Source: Fluviicoccus sp.
Lineage (GTDB): Bacteria > Pseudomonadota > Gammaproteobacteria > Pseudomonadales > Moraxellaceae
Reading direction: 5' to 3'
Length of the DNA: 64,000 nucleotides
NCBI RefSeq assembly: GCF_030646115.1
Contig: NZ_JAUSMX010000012.1
Coordinates: 62,001-126,000 of the forward strand
In this document: in pieces, positions 54,197 to 62,632 of the stretch
Position numbering within the stretch: position 1 is the first letter of the stretch
Layout: the number at the start of each line of letters is the position of its first letter
Position numbers and translations under genes: made by a program
Notes under the pieces: model-generated
The model's database searches: none
The model's input: the letters and a program-made list of their open reading frames with translations, nothing else
What the model was told of the DNA's origin: nothing

Positions 54197-55012
54197 ATGG
54201 CGGCACCGCGTCGAATCGTGATTACCGGCGGTTCATCGGGCCTGGGGCTGGCGCTGGCCCGCGCCTGCGTCCTTCGGGGGGATCATGTGGCCTTGCTGGC
54301 CCGTGATCCGGTCAAGCTGGAACTTGCCGCCGAAGAGCTGCGCCTGTTGCGGCCGAACGCGCGGGTCGCGGTCAGCGCCACCGATGTCCAGAACCCGGCG
54401 GGGCTGCAGCAGGCATGCGAACAGATCGCCAAGACGCTGGGCGGCATCGATGTGCTGGTGAATTCAGCCGGGGTCTTGCGCGAGGGCTATTTCGAGACGC
54501 TGCCGTTGCGTGTGCATCGCGAGGTGATGGACATCAATTACTTCGGCACGCTGAATACCATTCACGCCGCCTTGCCGCAGCTCAAGCATTCCTCGCAGCC
54601 GCGCATCGTCAATATCGCCTCCATTGCCGGGCTGACCGGGGTGTTCGGTTACAGCGCCTACTGCGCCTCGAAGCATGCCTTGGTGGGCTTGTCGGAAGTA
54701 TTGCGCTACGAACTGGCCCCGCAGGGCATCACAGTGCAACTGGTCTGCCCGCCGGAGTTCGATTCGCCGATGGTGGACGCGCTGGACCGCACCCGCACCC
54801 CGGAAAACCGCGAACACACCCTGACCATTCCCAAGGTGGCGGTGGAGGTGATTGTGGCCGATGTGCTGCGCGCCCTGGACCACCAGACCTTCCTGACCGT
54901 GCCGGGCCGACTGGCGCGTCTCACCTCGCTGGGCCTGCGCCATTTCCCCGCCCTCAGCCGTTTCATTGGCGACACGCGGGTGCGCAAGGCCTACATCGGC
55001 CCCACCCTGTAA
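54197..55012 (+). CDS. Short-chain dehydrogenase, 3-ketodihydrosphingosine-reductase-like
   Basis: The 271-residue SDR has TGGSSGLGLALA for NADP(H), NSAG, an active-site Ser in NIASIAGL and YCASK. The pattern is near 3-dehydrosphinganine reductase and other long-chain ketone reductases. AAAGGAG directly precedes the ATG. It is first in a string of same-strand genes (SDR, SDR, small protein, GMC oxidoreductase, START) that looks like an operon for oxidation and transport of a hydrophobic alcohol or ketone. Confidence 0.88.
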   Translation: MAAPRRIVITGGSSGLGLALARACVLRGDHVALLARDPVKLELAAEELRLLRPNARVAVSATDVQNPAGLQQACEQIAKTLGGIDVLVNSAGVLREGYFETLPLRVHREVMDINYFGTLNTIHAALPQLKHSSQPRIVNIASIAGLTGVFGYSAYCASKHALVGLSEVLRYELAPQGITVQLVCPPEFDSPMVDALDRTRTPENREHTLTIPKVAVEVIVADVLRALDHQTFLTVPGRLARLTSLGLRHFPALSRFIGDTRVRKAYIGPTL

Positions 55013-55025
55013 CCGGAGATTCAAC

Positions 55026-55865
55026 ATGTATGCATTAAGTGGAAAAGTGGTGGCGATTACCGGCGCGGGCAACGGCATCGGCCGCGCGCTGGCGCTGGCA
55101 TGTGCCACGCGCGGCGCGCAACTGGCGCTGAGCGATATCAAGGAAGAGCCCTTGCAGGAGACGGCGCGTCTGGTGGAAAAGCTGGGCGGCCGGGCGGTGA
55201 TCCGCCTTGTGGATGTGGCGAAGCGCGACGAGGTCGAGGCCTGGGCGGCCGCGGCGGCGGCGGAATTGGGCGGGGTGGATGTCATCATCAACAACGCCGG
55301 GGTGGCGCTGCTCGATACGCTGGAGGACGTGCCTTACGAGGAATTCCGCTGGGTGTTCGACATCCTGTTCTGGGGCGTGGTGCACGGTACGCGCGCCTTC
55401 CTGCCGCAGGTGCGGGCGCGCAAGGGCGTGGTGGTCAACCTGGGCAGCATCCATTCCTTCATCGCCGCACCCAACAACGGCCCGTACTGCGCCGCCAAGA
55501 GCGCCGTACGCGGTTTCTGCGATGCGCTGCGCGAGGAAGTGCGTGACGCCGGGGTGCAGGTGCTGCTGGTGATGCCCGGCGGCATCAAGACCGAGATCGT
55601 GCGCAATTCCAAGGTACGCAAATTCATCAATGCCGGTGCCTCGCAGGAAGACGTGCACCGCGCCCACAACGCCGCTTCGCTGACCTCGCCGGAACAGGCG
55701 GCGCGCATCATTCTCGATGCGGTGGAAGCCCGCAACCCCCGGCAGCTGGTCGGTATCGATGCGGTGTTCTATGACGGCCTGACCCGGCTGATGCCCTCGC
55801 TGGCGCACCGGCTCTATGCCTGGGGCGCCAAACGCATGGCCGTGCAGCGCCCGGCCCGCGCTTGA
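55026..55865 (+). CDS. Short-chain dehydrogenase/reductase
   Basis: The 279-residue SDR has TGAGNGIGRALA, NNAGVALL, NLGSIHSF and YCAAK in the standard order. ATG 55026 has GGAG seven bases upstream and starts 13 bases after the first SDR stop. The C-terminal extension (RLMPSLAHRLYAWGAKRM) is hydrophobic and might touch the membrane. The partner SDR and GMC enzyme suggest sequential steps on a sterol-like or long-chain substrate. Confidence 0.88.
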   Translation: MYALSGKVVAITGAGNGIGRALALACATRGAQLALSDIKEEPLQETARLVEKLGGRAVIRLVDVAKRDEVEAWAAAAAAELGGVDVIINNAGVALLDTLEDVPYEEFRWVFDILFWGVVHGTRAFLPQVRARKGVVVNLGSIHSFIAAPNNGPYCAAKSAVRGFCDALREEVRDAGVQVLLVMPGGIKTEIVRNSKVRKFINAGASQEDVHRAHNAASLTSPEQAARIILDAVEARNPRQLVGIDAVFYDGLTRLMPSLAHRLYAWGAKRMAVQRPARA

Positions 55866-55899
55866 TCGTTCTTTTTTCCTTTTCCGGAGTCGCCCCGCC

Positions 55900-56358
55900 A
55901 TGTCCCCGATTGACCCGAAAATCTCCCTGGCCGGCCTGAAGCAACGCTTCGCCACCGCCACCCTGCCCACCGAGGCTCAGCGCCAAGGCTTCTGGAAAGC
56001 GCGTTTTGTCGGCCCGCTGTGGCTGCGGCTGGGCGGCATGCCGAGTTGTTATCTGGGCGGGTTGTGGGGCTGGCTGGGCAAGAAGTTCCTGACCCCGGAC
56101 AGCGCCACCAATGTACTGGCGCGCGGGCCGGGCACGATTGACGCGCTGTCGATGCAGGCGCGTGTCCAGCCCTCCACACTGGACGGCGGGGCGGTGGTGG
56201 CGCTGACCTACGGTGCGTCCGGTCCGGTGCCCTGGCGCTGGGTGACGGATGAGTTGCGCGCCCTGGACGAGCACACCCTGTTGGGCATGACCCGCCTCGA
56301 CCTGCCGCTGCTGCGCGGTTTCGTCTTTCCCTTCCTGCTGGAGCGTGAGCCGTCATGA
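55900..56358 (+). CDS. Small uncharacterised protein coupled to the GMC oxidoreductase
   Basis: I do not recognise this 152-residue protein. It has a Trp/Gly-rich centre (LGGLWGWLGKKF) and no signal peptide. Its stop overlaps the next start (ATGA), so it is made together with the GMC enzyme and may be a partner, for example a substrate-binding or membrane-association factor. GGAG lies 11 bases before the ATG. Confidence 0.75.
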   Translation: MSPIDPKISLAGLKQRFATATLPTEAQRQGFWKARFVGPLWLRLGGMPSCYLGGLWGWLGKKFLTPDSATNVLARGPGTIDALSMQARVQPSTLDGGAVVALTYGASGPVPWRWVTDELRALDEHTLLGMTRLDLPLLRGFVFPFLLEREPS

Positions 56359-58010
56359 GCGCTGAATTCGATTACGACGTGCTGATTGTCGGCTCCGGTT
56401 TCGGCGGCAGCGTCAGCGCGCTGCGCTTGGCGCAAAAGGGCTGGAAGGTCGGCGTGCTGGAAATGGGCCGCCGCCTTACCCCCGAGGATTTCGAGGCGGC
56501 GGCGGTCAGCAACACTGCGCTGAGCTGGATGCCCGCGCTGGGGATGAAGGGCTTCTTTGCCCAGGAAGTCTTCCGGCACGTGGCCATCTTGCGCGGGGTC
56601 GGGGTTGGCGGCGGCAGCAATGTCTATGGCGCGGTGCTGCTGGAACCCAAAGAAGCATTTTACCAAGATCCGGCGTGGTCGGGGCTAAATGCCGACTGGC
56701 GCGCGGAACTGGCCCCGCATTACGTCACCGCACGGCGCATGCTGGGCATCAGCGACAACCCCTATCGCGGCATCCAGGACCAGTGGCTGGAACAGGCCGC
56801 CGAACGGCTCGGCGCGGCCCACACGTTCGGGTCGGTGCCGCAGGGCATCTTCTTCGGTTTCCCGGAGGGCGTCACCCCCGACCCCTATTTCAACGGTCAG
56901 GGTCCCGACCGTCAGGGCTGCACGCAGTGCGGGCGCTGCTTCACCGGCTGTGCCTACGGGGCGAAGAATTCGCTGGATAAGAACTACCTGTATTTTGCCG
57001 AGCGCGACGGGGTGAAGGTGATGCCGGAACGCAAAGTCACCCATATCGAACCGCTGTCGGAGGGCGGTTACCGGCTGCACCTGGATCATCCCTGGGAAAA
57101 AGGGCAGAGCTATGCCCCGCTGACGGCGCGGCGGGTGATCCTGGCGGCGGGGGCGCTGGGCACGCAGGAACTGCTGTTTGCCTCGCGTGACCGCTACCGC
57201 ACCCTGCCGAAAGTCTCCCCGGCGCTGGGCGAGCATGTGCGCACCAACAGCGAGGCGCTGGTGGGCATCCTCGCCCGCGACCCGGAGGTTGACGTGACGA
57301 AAGGCGCGGCCATTTCCACCCACTTCTACGCCGACGACAAGACCCACCTGACGCAGAACCGCCTGCCCCCCAGCTACAGCCTGATGAAGTTCTACATGGT
57401 GCCGATGGTGGATGACGCCAACCCCGTCCGCCGTGCCGCGCTGACGCTGTGGGCTTACCTGCGCCATCCCTTCAACGCCTTCCGCGTCTACTTCGCCCGC
57501 AACTGGCACAAGCGCACCACCTACCTGACGGTGATGCAGCAGGCCGACAACGAAATGCGCTTCCGTTACGGCCGCACGCTGTTGCGCGGTTTCCGCTTCG
57601 GGCTGAAGTCGGAACCGGCCAAGGGCGGGCGCACGCCGTCCTACCTGCCGCAGGCCAACGCCGCCGCCCGCGCCGTGGCCGAGGTCAGCAACGGCATTCC
57701 GCAGAACATGATCGTGGAAAGTCTGGGCAATATGTCGGTGACGGCGCACATCCTGGGCGGGGCGGTGATGGCGGCTTCACCGGATAACGGGGTGATCGAC
57801 AGCAACCATGAAGTTTTCGGCTACCCCGGCCTCTTTGTGGTGGACGGCGCGGCCATTCCCGCCAATGTCGGGGTGAATCCCAGCCTGACGATCACGGCGA
57901 TGGCGGAGCGCTTTGCGGCGGGGTTTCCGTTGCGGGTTGTGACATCCGCCGCGGCCGTCGTGGACGCCGAACGCGACTTAACCCGCTTCATGCCGGTAGT
58001 GACCGTGTGA
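56355..58010 (+). CDS. GMC-family oxidoreductase, cholesterol-oxidase-like
   Basis: In this 551-residue FAD enzyme, DVLIVGSGFGGSVSALRLAQ is the flavin fold, GVGVGGGSNVYGAVL the GMC loop, and VVDGAAIPANVGVNPSLTITAMAER the C-terminal signature shared with cholesterol oxidases. An internal CTQCGRCFTGCAYGAKNS is a Cys-rich stretch found in sterol- and alcohol-oxidising bacterial GMC proteins. It should oxidise a hydroxyl on a sterol-like or long-chain alcohol. Coupled to the preceding small gene. Confidence 0.9.
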   Translation: MSAEFDYDVLIVGSGFGGSVSALRLAQKGWKVGVLEMGRRLTPEDFEAAAVSNTALSWMPALGMKGFFAQEVFRHVAILRGVGVGGGSNVYGAVLLEPKEAFYQDPAWSGLNADWRAELAPHYVTARRMLGISDNPYRGIQDQWLEQAAERLGAAHTFGSVPQGIFFGFPEGVTPDPYFNGQGPDRQGCTQCGRCFTGCAYGAKNSLDKNYLYFAERDGVKVMPERKVTHIEPLSEGGYRLHLDHPWEKGQSYAPLTARRVILAAGALGTQELLFASRDRYRTLPKVSPALGEHVRTNSEALVGILARDPEVDVTKGAAISTHFYADDKTHLTQNRLPPSYSLMKFYMVPMVDDANPVRRAALTLWAYLRHPFNAFRVYFARNWHKRTTYLTVMQQADNEMRFRYGRTLLRGFRFGLKSEPAKGGRTPSYLPQANAAARAVAEVSNGIPQNMIVESLGNMSVTAHILGGAVMAASPDNGVIDSNHEVFGYPGLFVVDGAAIPANVGVNPSLTITAMAERFAAGFPLRVVTSAAAVVDAERDLTRFMPVVTV

Positions 58011-58074
58011 CAGCACATCCACCCGGTGTTGGGAGACATACACCGTCAGTCTTGAATTGATGCGAGAAACCAGA

Positions 58075-58803
58075 ATGAACCTGAGATTCGTTACCCGCTG
58101 GACTTTACCAGCCTTGATGTTTGCTGTGAGCCAGACGGCGCTTGCCGCCCGTGACAGCGATTTGGATGAGTTGCGCGATGGTGCGGCCGACCCCAACCAA
58201 TGGCAAGTGGTCAAGAAAGATAAACGGCACGGCATTACCGCTTGGGCGAGGCGCGAGGATGGCAAGTCGCTGCGATCCTTCAAGATTGAATACGAGGTCG
58301 AGGGTACGCTGGATGACATCGCCCGCGTATCCTTTGATTTACCCAATTACAAGCGTTGGTACTATCAGCTCAAGGAGGCGCGACTGTTGAAGCGGGTCTC
58401 GGATCGCGAGTTTTACTGGTACATCGTCCATGAAGCCCCGGCCACGCTGCCGGACCGGGATGCGGTGCTGCGCGCCACCATCACTCCGTACTCGCCCAAA
58501 ACGGGTTATGCCTTGATGAAGATCGAATCCGTACCTGATTTCATGCCGCCGAAACCGCCGCTGGTGCGTATGGTGGCGGAAAACATGACGGTGAAGTGGT
58601 CACCGGCGGGCAAGAACCGCTGGCGCAATGTCTCAGAAGGTTTTATCGATCCGGGTGGAAGCGCGCCGGACTGGGCGACCAATTTCGTGCAGCGGATGGC
58701 GCCCTACCAGACGGTGTTGGGCTTGCAGCGCATGATCCAGTCGGAGGAAAACCGCAATTCCAAGGAAGCCCCGGTCTTTTCCTACGGGGTTTACAACGAC
58801 TGA
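58075..58803 (+). CDS. Exported START-domain protein, paralogue of 32981-33709
   Basis: The 242-residue protein has a signal peptide (MNLRFVTRWTLPALMFAVSQ) and a START fold (AWARREDGKSLRSFKIEYEVEG, FDLPNYKRWYYQLKEA, EGFIDPGGSAPDWATNFVQR). It shares length and key motifs with the protein at 32981. ATG 58075 gives the cleanest signal peptide; two other starts lie six and five codons upstream. It ends the oxidoreductase cluster and could deliver the hydrophobic substrate across the periplasm. Confidence 0.87.
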   Translation: MNLRFVTRWTLPALMFAVSQTALAARDSDLDELRDGAADPNQWQVVKKDKRHGITAWARREDGKSLRSFKIEYEVEGTLDDIARVSFDLPNYKRWYYQLKEARLLKRVSDREFYWYIVHEAPATLPDRDAVLRATITPYSPKTGYALMKIESVPDFMPPKPPLVRMVAENMTVKWSPAGKNRWRNVSEGFIDPGGSAPDWATNFVQRMAPYQTVLGLQRMIQSEENRNSKEAPVFSYGVYND

Positions 58804-58809
58804 CCGGGC

Positions 58810-59472
58810 TCAGTCCAGCGTGATGCCATGGTCTGCCATCAGCTGGCGCAACATGGTCAGGAACATGCGGGTGGTCATCTCACACTGGTCGTCCACATCA
58901 TCACGGCTGACCGGATAGTGACGGAAGATCACCGCCCCCGCGGTTTCCACCCAGCTGACCAGCGTTTCAATATGGCTCGGTTTAATGCCGCCCAAGCCGA
59001 TCCCCTCGGCTTGGCTGCCAATCAGGGCAATGGCCGAATCGATCGTCTGGCGGCGGTAACGCTGGGCGATTGACCCTTCCGTAAAGCCTTCCCGATAAAT
59101 ACCCGCCACCACGGGTCCCTGCGCCAGCCCCCAGTCAAAATAAGCGCGGACACCGGTGCGGATGCGTGCCTCTGTGGATTCAACGCGAGCGACTTCTGTC
59201 AACAGGCGCGAGACCAGATCCGAATTCGCCTGTGCGATTACCTGTTCAAACACCTGCTCCATGCCACCGGGAAACCAGCGGTAGAATGACGGCCGCGATG
59301 TCCCGGTTTCCTGCAACAACAATTCGACACTGATGTCGCCGGAAGCCCGGGTCGCCAGCAAACGTCCGGCAGCTTCCAGTACAGGCGCCTGACGGGTTGT
59401 GAGCTCATCGCCGGCGATGCGTGGACGGCCGCGCGAGCGGGGAGGGGTTTCGAGGGGGGCGGAGTCAGTCAT
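58810..59472 (-). CDS. TetR-family regulator
   Basis: The 220-residue protein has a basic lead (PPRSRGRPRIAGDELTTR), the TetR helix-turn-helix (LLQETGTSRPSFYRWFPGGMEQV) and a helical ligand domain. ATG 59472 is chosen; the open frame upstream adds 26 codons that overlap the intergenic space. It lies 61 bases after the acyl-CoA synthetase and may regulate it in a feedback loop with acyl-CoA as ligand. Its tail converges on the START gene six bases away. Confidence 0.88.
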   Translation of the reverse strand: MTDSAPLETPPRSRGRPRIAGDELTTRQAPVLEAAGRLLATRASGDISVELLLQETGTSRPSFYRWFPGGMEQVFEQVIAQANSDLVSRLLTEVARVESTEARIRTGVRAYFDWGLAQGPVVAGIYREGFTEGSIAQRYRRQTIDSAIALIGSQAEGIGLGGIKPSHIETLVSWVETAGAVIFRHYPVSRDDVDDQCEMTTRMFLTMLRQLMADHGITLD

Positions 59473-59533
59473 GGCCTGATGATGCCACAGCCCTGTCGGC
59501 GGGTTGAAGCCAAACTTGCCCGGTCTTGCCTTT

Positions 59534-61348
59534 TCATAACCGAAGCCCACCCTGTGTGATGCGCACGAACAGTTCGGCCGTCAGCGGCTGGTAGCCTTGT
59601 GCGCGATCTGCCAGCACATACAAAGGCTCACCGACCACGCCCGGATCAAAGCCTTCCTGCTTCAGCTCCACCTTGCGGTACTTGAAGGTGCCGGTGGTCT
59701 GCTGCTCCGTCTGCAGGCGGATGAACAGCGGCACCGCATAGGCGGGCAACGCCTGGTCGAAACTGTCCGCCAGTGCCTTGCCGTCAAAGCTGACACCGGG
59801 CTTCAGCGTAATCGCCGCCATGCCCGCGCGCCCGTCGCAACCCGGCACGCTGACGCCGTAGACCACGCCATGATCGACTGACGGCTCACGCGCCAGCACG
59901 CCCTCGATTTCCCCGGTCGCCACGTTCTCGCCCTTCCAGCGGAAGGTATCGCCCACGCGGTCAACAAACTGGATATGGCGCAGCCCCTGGTCACGCACCA
60001 GATCGCCGCTGTTGAACCAGACATCGCCCTGCTTGAAAACATCGCGGAACAGCTTCTTTTCCCCGGCGGCGGGGTCGGTGTAGCCGTCGAAGGGTCGCCG
60101 AGCCGTCACCTCGCTGATTAGCAGTCCGACGCCGCCCTTGGCCACGCGCTGCATGTGGCCGCGCACGTCACGCAGCGGGGTTTCGCTTTCCGCATCGAAT
60201 TCGACAATGGCGAAGGGCAGCGGCGTAAAGCCCGCCGTCTGTGTCACCCCGAAGGCGTTGATGAAGGCGATGTTCGACTCGCTGGCGCCGTAGAATTCAA
60301 AAATGCGGGTAATGCCGAAGCGCTGCTCGAAGGCTTCCCAGATTTCCGGGCGCAGGCCGTTGCCGGTTATGGCGCGGATGCGGTGGTTGCGGTCGCCCGC
60401 GCTTTCCGGCCGGTTCAGCAGGTAACGCAGCAGCTCGCCGATATAGCAGAAGGCGGTGGCGTCGAAGTGGCGGACGCGGTCCCAGAAACGGCTGGCGCTG
60501 AACTTGCGGTCCAGCGCCAGCGTCGCGCCCACCGACAGCACGCAGCCCAGCGACACGGTGAGGGCGTTGTTGTGGTACAGCGGCAGGCAGCAATAGAACA
60601 CATCGTCGCGGCGCAGGCGCACGGTCAGGCCGCCCACTCCGGCCATCGACGCCAGCCAGCGGTAGTGCGTCATCACCGAGGCCTTGGGCATGCCGGTGGT
60701 GCCGGAAGTGAAGATGTAGAAGCAGGGCTGATGGGCGCGCACGTCGCCGGTGGTGGCCGGATTGCCGGAATCGCAGCCGGCGCTGGCCTGTTCCAGATCC
60801 AGCCAGCCGTCCGGGGCGGGCTCGGCGCTGTCGCCGCCGCACCAGAAGCAGGGCAGGTTGGGGCTGCCTTGCGGGGTATAGACGGTGCTTTCGATGGCGT
60901 CGCGGCATTCGCTGCTGATCACCAGCAGTTTCATGCGCACCAGGCCGATACTGTGGCTGAGCACCTCGGCGCGCTGGTGGTGGTTGAGCATGGCGGCAAT
61001 GGCCCCCAGCTTCATGGCGGCGATGACGCAGGCCAGCACCTCCGGCCGGTTTTCCATGAGGATGGCGACGGTGTCGCCGCTGCGGATGCCGCGCGCGGCC
61101 CACAGGTTGGCAAGGCGGTTGGCCCAGGCGTTGAGTTCGCGGTAGGTCCAGGCGCGGTCGTCGAAGCGCAGCGCCACCCGGTCCGGGGTCCAGCGCGCCC
61201 AGAATTCCACGACCTTGCCGATGGACTGGCGGCTGTCCGGGTTCAGTCCGGCCAGGCGCAGCAGGTTGCCGCGGTTGAGGTCGAGCATTTCCGGGGCGGC
61301 TTGAAGTATGCCGCGGGCGATGTCGCGGAATCCGATCTGGGTGGCCAT
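59534..61348 (-). CDS. Long-chain acyl-CoA synthetase (very-long-chain/ACSVL type)
   Basis: The 604-residue AMP-forming ligase has FYIFTSGTTGMPKASVMTH, the A5 motif EFYGASESNI, FNSGDLVRDQGLRHIQFVDRVGDTFRWKGENV and the Lys-bearing FKYRKVEL. The combination, with a long N terminus, resembles bacterial FadD6 and animal fatty-acid-transport/very-long-chain synthetases, which also activate bile acids. It turns a free acid into acyl-CoA for beta-oxidation. Upstream, 61435-61448 holds a small TAACA-TGCG-TGTTA palindrome. Otherwise the gap 61349-61549 looks empty. Confidence 0.92.
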   Translation of the reverse strand: MATQIGFRDIARGILQAAPEMLDLNRGNLLRLAGLNPDSRQSIGKVVEFWARWTPDRVALRFDDRAWTYRELNAWANRLANLWAARGIRSGDTVAILMENRPEVLACVIAAMKLGAIAAMLNHHQRAEVLSHSIGLVRMKLLVISSECRDAIESTVYTPQGSPNLPCFWCGGDSAEPAPDGWLDLEQASAGCDSGNPATTGDVRAHQPCFYIFTSGTTGMPKASVMTHYRWLASMAGVGGLTVRLRRDDVFYCCLPLYHNNALTVSLGCVLSVGATLALDRKFSASRFWDRVRHFDATAFCYIGELLRYLLNRPESAGDRNHRIRAITGNGLRPEIWEAFEQRFGITRIFEFYGASESNIAFINAFGVTQTAGFTPLPFAIVEFDAESETPLRDVRGHMQRVAKGGVGLLISEVTARRPFDGYTDPAAGEKKLFRDVFKQGDVWFNSGDLVRDQGLRHIQFVDRVGDTFRWKGENVATGEIEGVLAREPSVDHGVVYGVSVPGCDGRAGMAAITLKPGVSFDGKALADSFDQALPAYAVPLFIRLQTEQQTTGTFKYRKVELKQEGFDPGVVGEPLYVLADRAQGYQPLTAELFVRITQGGLRL

Positions 61349-61549
61349 GGGGGGGCTCCGGGCGGGTTGGTGGTGGGGGTGAGGATAGACGGTTTGCCCG
61401 GGGTGTGGGAGGGCTGTCTGAATCCATTTATGTGTAACATGCGTGTTATGTTTATTTTGCAGGAAAAGGCGGGGGGTGGCAACGGTAGGGATTTCAGGTT
61501 GCTATCGCGGGTGGGGGTGATTATTGTAGCTGGACATGGATTGACGGAT

Positions 61550-61628
61550 GTAGGATGGGTTGACGAATGAAACCCATCACGTTGATTTTATTGCAGAATG
61601 ATGGGTTTCGTGCCTCTACCCATCCTAC
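61550..61628. repeat. REPIN-like element, family D (GTAGGATGGGTT head)
   Basis: This 79-base inverted pair opens GTAGGATGGGTT and closes ACCCATCCTAC; a second copy with the same length is at 62116-62194. The right end continues into the 9-base tandem array. Confidence 0.8.
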
Positions 61629-61746
61629 CCATCCTACCCATCCTACCCATCCTACCCATCCTACCCATCCTACCCATCCTACCCATCCTACCCATCCTAC
61701 CCATCCTACCCATCCTACCCATCCTACCCATCCTACCCATCCTACC
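61621..61746. repeat. Tandem repeat, 14 copies of CATCCTACC
   Basis: The 9-base unit is repeated 14 times without a mismatch (126 bases). The unit is the last nine bases of the family D element's right end, so the array probably grew there by slippage. It gives long repetitive open frames on both strands that are not genes. Confidence 0.95.
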
Positions 61747-61762
61747 AAGCTGGAGTCTGAAG

Positions 61763-62080
61763 ATGGAGCTTAAATTGTCCCCAAACGCGGATGACGACGA
61801 ATTTTTTCTTTTTGAGCGCGTCATTGGGCATTTGCAGCACTCATATAGTCATGGACATGAACATGCCACTATGTTGGTGAATCAGTACTATTCCAAATTT
61901 ACAGATGCTGCCTATTGCCACAAATATCAAATCCCGGTCCAAACGGTGGATTTCTTTTGTCATATTGAGGCCAGGGGCATGGCTGATAGAGTGCAGTACT
62001 ACGAAGTGCTTGATCATCTTCCAGATGAGGCAGCATTTATTGTCTGGCAGAGAAAACAATTTCAGTCGTCGGGCTCATAG
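61763..62080 (+). CDS. Orphan hypothetical protein, AT-richer, between two repeat copies
   Basis: I do not recognise this 105-residue acidic, His-rich protein (SYSHGHEHATMLVNQYYSKF, then QTVDFFCHIEARGMADRVQYY). Small size, acidic charge and orphan status resemble immunity or antitoxin proteins, but no toxin is nearby. ATG 61763 has GGAG seven bases upstream; the frame is open further back only because the tandem repeat has no stops. It is clearly more AT-rich than neighbouring genes and is flanked by two family D repeat copies in the same orientation, suggesting it arrived with or between them. Confidence 0.6.
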   Translation: MELKLSPNADDDEFFLFERVIGHLQHSYSHGHEHATMLVNQYYSKFTDAAYCHKYQIPVQTVDFFCHIEARGMADRVQYYEVLDHLPDEAAFIVWQRKQFQSSGS

Positions 62081-62115
62081 CTCTATTGCCAAGCTACGTT
62101 GGTAAGATCAGTTTT

Positions 62116-62194
62116 GTAGGATGGGTTGACGCAGGAAACCCATCACGTTGATCTAATTACAAAATGATGGGTTTCGTTCCTCAACCCATCCTAC
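62116..62194. repeat. REPIN-like element, family D, second copy
   Basis: A 79-base inverted pair GTAGGATGGGTT...AACCCATCCTAC in direct orientation with the copy at 61550-61628. It lacks the tandem expansion. Confidence 0.85.
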
Positions 62195-62232
62195 GCCAAT
62201 CACCTTGAATCTATTCTCGGGAGACCCCCTTC

Positions 62233-62622
62233 ATGCTCACCGGCTCCTGCCACTGCGGCGCCCTCCATTGGCAACTCCGCGACATCCCCGAATCCGCCAC
62301 CGCCTGCAACTGCACCGTCTGCCGCCGCTACGGCGTACTCTGGGCCTATGACCACGAAGGCGAGGGCATCCATGTCTCCGGCCCCAGCAAAGCCTATATG
62401 CGCGGCAAGGCCATCGAATTCCACTTCTGCCCCGACTGCGGTTGCGTCGCCTTCTGGCGCGCCCGCTCGCTCACCCCGGAAGGCAAGCGCCGCATCGCCG
62501 TCAACCTGCGCCTGACCGAGCCGGAGGCTGTCGCCCATGTTCCCATCGACCATTTCGACGGGCTCGACACCTTCGACGACCTGCCGCGCGACGGCCGCTG
62601 CGTCGGGGATTATTGGTTCTGA
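62233..62622 (+). CDS. GFA-family (glutathione-dependent formaldehyde-activating-like) zinc protein
   Basis: The 129-residue protein has the three Cys sets of the family: CHCGAL, CNCTVCRR and CPDCGC, which bind two zinc ions. The name member adds glutathione to formaldehyde, but most relatives have no proven reaction. A frmA-fghA pair elsewhere in the window makes a formaldehyde role possible. Its tail converges on the acyl-CoA synthetase gene, ten bases away. Confidence 0.9.
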   Translation: MLTGSCHCGALHWQLRDIPESATACNCTVCRRYGVLWAYDHEGEGIHVSGPSKAYMRGKAIEFHFCPDCGCVAFWRARSLTPEGKRRIAVNLRLTEPEAVAHVPIDHFDGLDTFDDLPRDGRCVGDYWF

Positions 62623-62632
62623 ACTGGCCGTC

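Noticed and set aside
61621-61746. CRISPR array
   Set aside because: Units are 9 bases with no spacers, and no cas genes are nearby.
61521-61824. Repetitive Gly-Trp-Val, His-Pro-Thr or Ile-Leu-Pro proteins in several frames
   Set aside because: They come from the stop-free 9-base tandem array, in all frames on both strands; not coding.
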